From the NCBI GenBank assembly GCA_030426705.1, contig JAUHXW010000107.1, positions 1-8,680 on the forward strand: 8,680 nucleotides of DNA, given 5' to 3'. This stretch comes from Gammaproteobacteria bacterium (lineage in GTDB: Bacteria; Pseudomonadota; Gammaproteobacteria; Xanthomonadales; Marinicellaceae). Under the pieces are notes generated by a model that was given only the letters and a program-made list of their open reading frames with translations, was not told the origin of the DNA and searched no databases. The translations under genes and the position numbers were made by a program. Below, in pieces: positions 1 to 5,854 of this stretch (position 1 is its first letter; every line of letters begins with the position of its first letter).

Positions 1-1
1 C

Positions 2-862
2 AACACGGGCGAAGGCATCAAAGCTTTTCATAATGTGTGTCGCCATCGGGCAGGGCCGATTGCTTTTGAAAATGGTCATGCCAAAACCCTGATGTGTAAA
101 TACCATGGCTGGAATTATCACTTAAACGGTCAATTAAAAAGTGCACCGGAGATGCACACCACTCCAGGTTTTGATGTTTGTGACCACCGTTTGCCTGAAA
201 TCAAAACAGCTGAGTGGCAAGGATTGGTATTTGTGGCGCTCAATGAAGACGTGCCAGCCATCGAAGAAGTGGTGCATGGTATTGCTGAAAACATCAAGCC
301 CATCGATATCAGCAGCATGGAATTTTATCGACGTGACGAATTTATTTTGGATTGTAACTGGAAAGTCTATGTGGAAAATTACCTGGAGGGTTATCATTTG
401 CCTCATGTGCATCCAGGTTTGAATCAATTGCTTGATTACAAAAGTTATCAAACGGAATTACATCAATGGCATTCCTATCAATTCAGCCCTCTAGAACAGG
501 GAGATGGCTTTTATGGTCAGGGACAAGCACATTATTATTTTGTGTACCCCAACACCATGTTCAATATATTGCCCAACAGACTGCAAACCAATCAGGTTCT
601 ACCCATGAAGCACAATCAAACCAAGGTGATTTTTGATTATTATTATCCCAAAATTGAAGGCATTGAGAAATTGATAGAACAGGATCAATCGTTCAGTGAT
701 GAGGTTCAGGATGAAGACATCATGATCTGTGAAGCGGTACAAAAAGGCTTGAATTCAGGTAGTTACCAACAAGGGTTAATTTGTCAGAAAAGAGAGACGG
801 GTTTACAGCATTTTCAACAACTGATTAGGCAAGCTTATGCTGCTGAGCTGGAAAAAAAATGA
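2..862 (+). CDS. Rieske non-heme iron oxygenase, alpha subunit (5' partial)
   Basis: The reading frame is open from the first bases of the window, so the N-terminus is missing and 286 codons remain. The visible part starts inside the Rieske domain: C13-x-H15 and C32-x2-H35 (numbered from base 2) would bind the [2Fe-2S] cluster. The catalytic domain follows, with NWKVYVEN and then E129-x2-H132-x4-H137, the two His ligands of the mononuclear iron. D239 in the DEDI stretch is the likely third ligand. The tail (ICEAVQKGL, then ETGLQHFQ) is typical of the choline/carnitine-monooxygenase-like and related ring-hydroxylating oxygenases. Such enzymes hydroxylate or demethylate small substrates in the cytoplasm with electrons from a separate reductase, which is not in this window. 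The bridging residue is Glu rather than the Asp of classical dioxygenases. The substrate cannot be named. The stop overlaps the next gene's start. Confidence 0.9.
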   Translation, partial: NTGEGIKAFHNVCRHRAGPIAFENGHAKTLMCKYHGWNYHLNGQLKSAPEMHTTPGFDVCDHRLPEIKTAEWQGLVFVALNEDVPAIEEVVHGIAENIKPIDISSMEFYRRDEFILDCNWKVYVENYLEGYHLPHVHPGLNQLLDYKSYQTELHQWHSYQFSPLEQGDGFYGQGQAHYYFVYPNTMFNILPNRLQTNQVLPMKHNQTKVIFDYYYPKIEGIEKLIEQDQSFSDEVQDEDIMICEAVQKGLNSGSYQQGLICQKRETGLQHFQQLIRQAYAAELEKK

Positions 863-1353
863 AAACCATACATCTGATTAGACACGCAAAATCCAGCTGG
901 GAAGACACCCGATTGAGTGATGTCAATCGACCCTTAGCGCCCAGAGGCATTAATGACTGTCGGCTCATGGCGCCAAACATGATAGAAGCGGGTTGGCATC
1001 CTGTTAATGTTTTTTGTAGCAAAGCGCAAAGAGCCCAGTTAACCATCCAGGGGATTGCACAAGCCCTGTCTCAATTGGACATCAGCTGGTTAATTGATGA
1101 TGTGCTGTACACATTCAGTTATGGTCAATTGATTGACTGGATAGAACATTTGGATGATGATTTTCAAGAAGTTACTTTGATAGGCCATAACCCGGCATTG
1201 ACTGATTTGGTCAATGAAACCAGTGATACATCCTTGGACAATGTGCCGACCTGTGCCTATGTGCAATTGCGCAGCACTGCTGAAGTGTGGGCTGAAGTTT
1301 TTTCCACTCAATTGGAATTATTACAGTTCATCAAACCGAAGATGTTCAAATAA
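859..1353 (+). CDS. SixA-like histidine phosphatase family protein
   Basis: A 164-residue protein of the histidine phosphatase (phosphoglycerate-mutase-like) superfamily, close in length to E. coli SixA (about 161). The N-terminus carries the catalytic R8-H9 in IRHAKSSW; the RHAKSSW form marks the SixA-like branch. R58 in SKAQRAQ and H110 in GHNP complete the expected phosphate pocket. The general-acid Glu of other branches is not evident around residue 85, as is usual for SixA-like proteins. SixA removes phosphate from phosphohistidine proteins, but many members of this branch have no known substrate, so I do not assign the gene symbol. The ATG overlaps the oxygenase stop as ATGA, indicating translational coupling. 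No signal peptide is seen; cytoplasmic. Confidence 0.85.
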   Translation: MKTIHLIRHAKSSWEDTRLSDVNRPLAPRGINDCRLMAPNMIEAGWHPVNVFCSKAQRAQLTIQGIAQALSQLDISWLIDDVLYTFSYGQLIDWIEHLDDDFQEVTLIGHNPALTDLVNETSDTSLDNVPTCAYVQLRSTAEVWAEVFSTQLELLQFIKPKMFK

Positions 1354-1463
1354 TTGAAGGTTTTTGGATTATGTAAATACGTGATTTGGGTTGTGGTTAA
1401 GGCTTGTTTTGCTTGAGCCATTATAAATTGAGCTGTAAACTGGTTTATTTTTGGACAATAAAT
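1354..1463 (+). promoter_or_regulatory. Leader of tpx with possible -10 box and ribosome site
   Basis: This 110-bp gap separates the phosphatase gene from tpx. TATAAA at 1422-1427 would serve as a -10 box, but no good -35 lies 16-18 bp upstream, so promoter assignment is tentative. GGA at 1453-1455, eight bases before the ATG at 1464, is the likely ribosome site. A weak GGCT/AGCC inverted repeat (1401-1419) could be a poor terminator for the upstream pair. No OxyR-like motif was recognised by eye. Confidence 0.3.
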
Positions 1464-1961
1464 ATGGCAACTATAAATTTCAAAGGCAATCCCATTCATA
1501 CCCAGGGAGAATTTCCGCAGGTAGGAGCGCAAGCACCCGACTTTCAATTGATTAAAGCAGATTTGAGTGAGGCGAAACTGGGAGACTTCTCAGGTAAAAA
1601 AATTATTTTTAATATATTTCCTAGTGTTGACACTGCCGTTTGTGCCTTGCAATTGAAAACATTCAGTCAAAAAGCAGCTGCGATGGAGGATGTGGTGTTG
1701 TTATTTGCTTCCATGGATCTACCTTTTGCCCTGAACCGCTTTTGTGCTGCAGAAGGCATCGAAAATGCGGTAACCACATCAGATTTCAGGTTCCATAGTC
1801 TGGCTGAAAATTATGGTGTGAAAATGGTTGATGGACCGCTCAGTGGTTTATACGCCAGAGCCACATTGGTAATTAACGAAGCCGGTAAGGTAGTATACAG
1901 TGAGTTGGTTGATGATGTGGTCAATGAACCCAATTATGAAGCAGCCATCAGCCAGTTGTAA
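1464..1961 (+). CDS. tpx: Thiol peroxidase (atypical 2-Cys peroxiredoxin)
   Basis: A 165-residue Tpx, matching the family's usual length of about 167. It reduces hydrogen peroxide and alkyl hydroperoxides using thioredoxin. The peroxidatic Cys is C60 in PSVDTAVC, with T57 before it. The resolving Cys is C94 in LPFALNRFCAAEG, and the active-site Arg is R132 in YARATLVI. The C-terminus (LVDDVVNEPNYEAA) aligns well with E. coli Tpx. The start was put at ATG 1464 because family members begin here (ATINFKGNP) and GGA sits eight bases upstream; the frame is open to 1404, but those residues look non-conserved. One oddity is that the CxxxxRxF helix reads C60-ALQL-K65-TF, with Lys where E. coli (R66) and M. 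tuberculosis have Arg. It appears to be a single-gene unit ending at a palindrome. Confidence 0.95.
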   Translation: MATINFKGNPIHTQGEFPQVGAQAPDFQLIKADLSEAKLGDFSGKKIIFNIFPSVDTAVCALQLKTFSQKAAAMEDVVLLFASMDLPFALNRFCAAEGIENAVTTSDFRFHSLAENYGVKMVDGPLSGLYARATLVINEAGKVVYSELVDDVVNEPNYEAAISQL

Positions 1962-1962
1962 T

Positions 1963-1987
1963 AGGAGAGCTGCTCAGCAGCTCTCCT
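1963..1987 (+). terminator. Strong stem-loop after tpx (possible terminator)
   Basis: Directly after the tpx stop lies AGGAGAGCTGC, then TCA, then GCAGCTCTCCT: an 11-bp perfect stem with a three-base loop. Its position between convergent genes fits a terminator. Only two T's follow on the plus strand, and no T-run follows on the minus strand, so it is not a canonical Rho-independent terminator. It may instead protect the 3' end of the tpx mRNA. Confidence 0.5.
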
Positions 1988-2008
1988 TAGACTGTGCTGT
2001 AGAAACTA

Positions 2009-2157
2009 AGTTTGACATCCTTGTCAGGTGCTTTTTATAAAAAAACAGGTCCTTGTGTAAACCCAGTTTGACGTCATTGTCAGGTGCTATTAAAGCAGTT
2101 CCCTGTGTGAACTTCTTTTGACCATCCTGTCAGGTAAAAATAGGTCCTTTGTGTGAA
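2009..2157 (+). repeat. Three imperfect tandem repeats with TTTGAC-N6-GTCAGG core
   Basis: Three related units occupy about 2009-2060, 2065-2111 and 2117-2157. Each begins with TTTGAC, six variable bases and GTCAGGT: cores at 2011-2028, 2067-2084 and 2117-2134. Each ends with a cc-TGTGTgAA-like segment (GTCCTTGTGTAAA, TCCCTGTGTGAA, GTCCTTTGTGTGAA). Core-to-core spacing is 56 then 50 bp. The inner TGAC/GTCA arms are perfectly palindromic in all copies, and on plus-strand RNA the flanking UU/GG could add two G-U pairs. A decayed fourth copy may lie at 2182-2222 (ATTGTAGGT to AAAAACAGGACC). The cluster sits between the ends of convergent genes, so transcription-start control is unlikely; an intergenic repeat family or 3'-end RNA structure is more plausible. 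Confidence 0.7.
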
Positions 2158-2251
2158 GTTGAAATCAATCAACTGGGTATATTGTAGGTATTTTTAGAAA
2201 TAAAACTTTTAAAAACAGGACCAGGAATATCAGAATCGGGACAAAGCTCTC

Positions 2252-2833
2252 TTAAACAAACCATTTATCTGGCAATTGTGGTGGCTGGTAATTCAATAAA
2301 TAGACAATGGCCGCTTCAGGTGAATCACTGATGTGATAAAGCTGGCGATATTCTGCTTTGGCAAAATTTTCAGCATAAATATGCTCAAACATTTTAAACA
2401 GTTCATTGTAATAACCATCGGTGTTCAAAAACACAATGGGTTTTTGGTGGTAACCCAGTTGTTTCAAGGTCATCACTTCCAACATTTCTTCCAAGGTGCC
2501 AAAACCACCGGCTAAACCGATAAAACCATCTGCCAATTCGATCATTTTGGCTTTGCGGGTATGCATGTCCGGAGTGATGATGAGTTCATCATCAATGGTG
2601 TTGACCACACCGTCAATTTTTAGGGCTTCAGGAACCACGCCAATGGTGTGACCCTGATGGCTTTTTAATGATTTGGCCACCGCTCCCATTAAACCAACCA
2701 TGCCGCCACCATAAACCAGATCCATGCTGTTTTCGGCCATCAAAGCGCCCAGACCTTTGGCCTGATCGAAATATATTTTTTTGATGTGGTCAGATGAAGA
2801 GCAATAAACAGCAAGGCGTTTGATATTTTTCAT
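2252..2833 (-). CDS. LOG family protein (Rossman-fold nucleotide hydrolase type)
   Basis: A 193-residue protein of the LOG (LONELY GUY) / TIGR00730 family. Characterised members cleave cytokinin-type nucleoside monophosphates or other nucleoside monophosphates to release the base. Visible features: the N-terminal beta strand AVYCSSS (8-14), the loop YGGGMVGLMG (41-50), MHTRKAKM (90-97) with R93, and the nucleotide loop AGGFGTLEE (108-116) with E116. R93 and E116 are the usual catalytic pair. The canonical PGGxGTxxE begins with Pro; here codon GCC gives Ala108. The rest (LKQLGYHQKPIVFLNTDGYYN) is standard. It is last in a minus-strand operon, three nt behind the methyltransferase stop. Cytoplasmic; the true bacterial substrate is uncertain. 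Confidence 0.92.
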   Translation of the reverse strand: MKNIKRLAVYCSSSDHIKKIYFDQAKGLGALMAENSMDLVYGGGMVGLMGAVAKSLKSHQGHTIGVVPEALKIDGVVNTIDDELIITPDMHTRKAKMIELADGFIGLAGGFGTLEEMLEVMTLKQLGYHQKPIVFLNTDGYYNELFKMFEHIYAENFAKAEYRQLYHISDSPEAAIVYLLNYQPPQLPDKWFV

Positions 2834-2836
2834 GAT

Positions 2837-3592
2837 TTAACTCGGGTTGATTCGAAAAGTTTTGATGGTAACAGGCCAGGTGACGGTTTTGGTTTCATCA
2901 CTGCCCCAGGCTTTTTTCAGTTCTGCAACAATCAATTCTCTGGGATCTTTATTGTGGCTGGCCATGTATTTCTGAGTGGCCGACCAGGTACCTAAATAGC
3001 CATATAGTTGATTCAGAGTCCATTGCTTCTGCATGACGCACTTGGGTGCTTTAATGGATTGAAAAGGAAAATCTATGCTGTTGTATGCTTGTTCGATGTG
3101 CTTTCGCTCAGGAGGCCAAAATTCACCCACGATGTTTTTATAGAAGTTTTCAATGACCTCATCAATCTCAGGTGTTATTTGATGTAATTCATAACACCAT
3201 GCAGCCAGCACGCCATTGGGTTTACAAACCCTTTCTACTTCAGCAAAGAATAAGTCAAATTCAAACCAATGCAGGGCTTGGGCTACAGTCACCAAATCGA
3301 CACTACCATCTTTGAACGTGCTTTTATGTGCCAAAGCCACTTCGTATTCGACTCTGGGGTAAATCATCGCATGGTAAATTTGTGACTCACTGGCGTCAGT
3401 TCCAATCACATAAGAAAATTGTTGGGTCAATGCCACAGCGGCTTGACCATTACCGGTGCCACAATCCCAAGCCAATTTGGTTTCTTCACACAATGAAGCC
3501 AACCACTGGTATAACTCAGGGGGGTACTCCGGACGGTATATACTGTAATCCTCTGCCTGAACAGAAAAATGGTCAAGAAATTTGTTGGTCAT
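2837..3592 (-). CDS. Class I SAM-dependent methyltransferase (Methyltransf_11 type)
   Basis: A 251-residue class I methyltransferase. The N-terminal YSIYRPEYPPEL (16-27) is characteristic of the UbiE/trans-aconitate-methyltransferase-like group. SAM motif I is W42-DCGTGNGQ (42-50), the acidic residue ending strand 2 is D66 in GTDAS, and the post-motif segment is DLVTVAQALHWF (99-110). HWF is typical of small-molecule methyltransferases resembling yeast Tmt1/Crg1. The substrate cannot be inferred. The ATG overlaps the mnmC stop by four nt (ATGA on the minus strand), so translation is probably coupled to the tRNA-modifying enzyme, though that does not prove a tRNA role. The C-terminal third is variable, and no RNA-binding domain is visible. 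Confidence 0.9.
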   Translation of the reverse strand: MTNKFLDHFSVQAEDYSIYRPEYPPELYQWLASLCEETKLAWDCGTGNGQAAVALTQQFSYVIGTDASESQIYHAMIYPRVEYEVALAHKSTFKDGSVDLVTVAQALHWFEFDLFFAEVERVCKPNGVLAAWCYELHQITPEIDEVIENFYKNIVGEFWPPERKHIEQAYNSIDFPFQSIKAPKCVMQKQWTLNQLYGYLGTWSATQKYMASHNKDPRELIVAELKKAWGSDETKTVTWPVTIKTFRINPS

Positions 3593-5511
3593 TGTTTTTT
3601 TCTGAGTTTTCGGTATGTGAAACGGTTGGGATGGATAATCTTACACAAATCGGCTTCCAGTGGCAAAGGTTGCCCGGTAATCATTGCCACTAAATATTCT
3701 GCCATTAAGGGAGCTGAGGTAAAGCCACGGGAACCCAGGCCAGTTAATACATACAAATTGTCTATGACAGCTGCTTCGGGATAAGTTTGCCAATGTCTGC
3801 CATGATGTAAATCACCATAATCAAGCCTGAATTGCTGTTCATCCATAACCGGGCCGCAGATGGGCAAATGATCAGGTGTGGTGGCACGGACTGCGGTGTG
3901 GTTTGATAAGACTTCAGCTTGAGACAAGTCCCTGTAGAACTCATTGTTTTGCCAATGTTCAAGATTTCGTTCCAAGTGATCAATTTCGCTGAAATCAGCT
4001 TGAGTCCAACCATCTTCATGAATATGATCAAAGGTCGCACCAATCAGGTAATGACCGGACTTGTCATCAACTGGAATAATGTACCCTTGGTTCAGCTGAA
4101 CTTCTTTAATATTCAGTGAATTTTTCGTTTGTAGCTGATGTGTTTGCCCTAATTTAGCGGTTAAGTTCAGGTTTTGTTGGTTTATCAATAGCTGGGAAGC
4201 CACCCCCGAAGCAACAACCAGGGTTTCACATTGATGTGTCGGTTTTTTTTTGTCATCGTATAATTGCCAGCAATTCGTTTTTTTTTCGATGATTGATATT
4301 TTATTCTGTAGCCAATGGTCAATATATCGCTGCCATTGGGATGACAACAGCTGTGCGTTGACAAATCCTGCAGAAGGATAACTGATTTGGTCAGGGTTTA
4401 CAGTAAATAACTGGTCACTGAAATTCAATTGCGCCAGGTTTTCCGCACGCCTGCGCTCACTTTCAGACTGGACATGTTCGGTCACACCCACAGGCTGATA
4501 AATCATCTTGCCATAAATGCGTTGAGCAAAATCAAAAGCACGTAAATAAAACAGGGCCTCGGGTGATTTTTGGGCTGTGATCAGTGGCATCACCATGGCA
4601 TAGCCATTGCCCGACGCTTGTTGCAAGGGGTGTTGGTGTTGATCAATGATGGTGGTTTGAAAGCCGGCTTGATGAAAACTTTTGGCGAGACAAAGACCGG
4701 CAATACCTGCTCCCAAAATCGTTACTGCTTTTTTGCTGTGGGTTTGTGGTGGCAGTGGGTGCCAGGGTTGTTTTTCTTGTGAGATGACAGCCTCGCCAGC
4801 AAAATGGCCGATCAGCATTTCTCTTTTGCGTCCAAAGCCTGGCCTTTTTTTAAATTCAAATCCAGCTCCAGACAAGCCTTTTTTGACCACTGCTGCGGCT
4901 GAAAATGTGGCCAATGTGGCATTCGGATTCGATAACCTGGCCATTTGTTTGAATAAATGAGGGCGCCACATGTCAGGATTGCAGCTGGGCGCAAAACCAT
5001 CCAAAAACCAGGCGTCCACTTTGGCATTGAGTTGTTCCAAAGATTCAACCACGTCACCAAATAACAAGCTTAAGGTGATGTCCTCAGTGATTAAAAAACG
5101 ATGTAAACCGGCTCGCATAGAGCCATATTGGTCTAACAATTTCTGACTAAAAGCTGCCAGTTGAGGGAACTGTTGATGTATTTTCTGTAAACTTTTTCTG
5201 GGTAAAGGATGTAATTCAGTACTGATAAAATGTAGCTGTTGTGGTTTTTGTTGGCTTTGTTGCCATGCCAGACAAGTGCTGAGAAAATTAAGTCCACTGC
5301 CAAAACCTGTCTCGGCTATGCAAAAACAGGACTGTTGATGTTGTTTAGCCCATCGATTGCGCAAATCATTACCGTCGATGAACACATAATTGCTTTCTTC
5401 TGATCCATCTGTGGTGTTGAAATAGATATCCTGATAATTTTCAGAATACACCCGGTTCTGGTTGTGAGTAATTTCAGCAGATTTGAGGTCTTTGTACGAA
5501 AGTGGCTTCAC
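3589..5511 (-). CDS. mnmC: Bifunctional tRNA mnm5(s2)U biosynthesis protein MnmC
   Basis: A 640-residue two-domain enzyme, slightly shorter than E. coli MnmC (about 668). The C-terminal FAD domain converts cmnm5U to nm5U at tRNA position 34, and the N-terminal SAM domain methylates that to mnm5U. Methyltransferase domain: NTTDGSEESNYVF (32-44), SAM loop ETGFGSGLNF (67-76), and DGFAPSCNPDMW (171-182). After a linker near 245-262, the oxidoreductase begins with VTILGAGIAG, giving GxGxxG at 267-272, then QASGNGYAMVMPL (298-310). The C-terminus has the LTGLGSRGFTSAPL motif. The start is GTG: in-frame TGA and TAA lie just upstream, and the length before IYF matches E. coli. No strong ribosome site precedes it. 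It heads a three-gene operon with the methyltransferase and LOG gene. Confidence 0.97.
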   Translation of the reverse strand: MKPLSYKDLKSAEITHNQNRVYSENYQDIYFNTTDGSEESNYVFIDGNDLRNRWAKQHQQSCFCIAETGFGSGLNFLSTCLAWQQSQQKPQQLHFISTELHPLPRKSLQKIHQQFPQLAAFSQKLLDQYGSMRAGLHRFLITEDITLSLLFGDVVESLEQLNAKVDAWFLDGFAPSCNPDMWRPHLFKQMARLSNPNATLATFSAAAVVKKGLSGAGFEFKKRPGFGRKREMLIGHFAGEAVISQEKQPWHPLPPQTHSKKAVTILGAGIAGLCLAKSFHQAGFQTTIIDQHQHPLQQASGNGYAMVMPLITAQKSPEALFYLRAFDFAQRIYGKMIYQPVGVTEHVQSESERRRAENLAQLNFSDQLFTVNPDQISYPSAGFVNAQLLSSQWQRYIDHWLQNKISIIEKKTNCWQLYDDKKKPTHQCETLVVASGVASQLLINQQNLNLTAKLGQTHQLQTKNSLNIKEVQLNQGYIIPVDDKSGHYLIGATFDHIHEDGWTQADFSEIDHLERNLEHWQNNEFYRDLSQAEVLSNHTAVRATTPDHLPICGPVMDEQQFRLDYGDLHHGRHWQTYPEAAVIDNLYVLTGLGSRGFTSAPLMAEYLVAMITGQPLPLEADLCKIIHPNRFTYRKLRKKQ

Positions 5512-5854
5512 GTCGTATCATTAGTCGTAGAGTCGAAGGCCCTGATTTTAAATGATTCAGTCGTCGTTTTGATTGTTTTTGATAAAACCCTGGTTACATT
5601 CAAGGCAGGTAAATTGGTCAGGCAAATAAGGTGTGGATTGGTTTTCATCGCCATTGAATTTGACGTAAATGGTGTTTTCTTTGCAAACCGAACATTTCGT
5701 TTGCATTACATTCAGGCTGCTGTTTATTTCTGTTAATCCCATGCCACTATTTTCTGTCAAAAAAAACCATTTGTAGAGCGATATTTGACTTTTATGCAAC
5801 AATTAACCGAATAAGTACAAATTTAAAAAGACAACAGTATAAAATACTTTCTCC
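5512..5854. promoter_or_regulatory. Divergent control region between mnmC and kinase genes
   Basis: About 340 bp separate the divergent mnmC operon and kinase gene, partly filled by the small zinc-ribbon frame. The kinase side (5743-5854) is AT-rich. TTGACT at 5785-5790 with GAATAA at 5809-5814 (18-bp spacer) is a possible promoter. TATAAA at 5838-5843, inside GTAT-AAA-ATAC (5837-5847), is a second -10 candidate, only 11 bp before the ATG. No operator was recognised. Confidence 0.3.
5557..5742 (-). CDS. Small zinc-ribbon protein (hypothetical)
   Basis: A 61-codon frame encoding C17-x2-C20, a 25-residue hydrophilic loop, then C46-x2-C49: the four-Cys pattern of a zinc ribbon. The tail is polar (IKNNQNDD). 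No signal peptide or membrane segment is seen. The ATG at 5742 is the first ATG in frame; a TTG at 5802 would give 81 residues and a second ATG at 5706 would give 49 with both Cys pairs intact. No start has a good ribosome site. A TTGACA on the minus strand (5760-5755) could be a -35, but its -10 partner ATTAAC is poor. It lies 45 nt upstream of mnmC on the same strand and may share its transcript. Overlapping plus-strand frames lack any recognisable motif. Function unknown; metal binding is inferred from the cysteines only. Confidence 0.6.
   Translation of the reverse strand: MGLTEINSSLNVMQTKCSVCKENTIYVKFNGDENQSTPYLPDQFTCLECNQGFIKNNQNDD

Larger units (their letters stand above)
1962..2251. 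other. Convergent intergenic spacer with no gene seen
   Basis: This 290-bp gap lies between the stop of tpx (plus) and the stop of the LOG gene (minus). It holds the palindrome and the tandem repeats annotated separately, and a small inverted repeat AGTTGA-N6-TCAACT at 2157-2174. I see no plausible coding frame and no clear terminator with a T-run for the minus-strand operon. Confidence 0.7.

Noticed and set aside
1404..1463. Upstream extension of tpx
   Set aside because: The frame is open, but the 20 extra residues do not fit the Tpx family N-terminus, and the ATG at 1464 has a better-placed ribosome site.
2009..2157. CRISPR array
   Set aside because: The units differ throughout, spacing is uneven (56 and 50 bp), there is no exact repeat/spacer partition, and no cas genes are nearby.
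4682..5060. Frames of 82 to 92 codons inside mnmC
   Set aside because: They lie fully within the conserved mnmC sequence and show no family motif.
5464..5736. Plus-strand frame of 90 codons in the divergent gap
   Set aside because: It overlaps the start of mnmC and the zinc-ribbon frame, has no recognisable motif, and its hydrophobic make-up is that of an antisense shadow.
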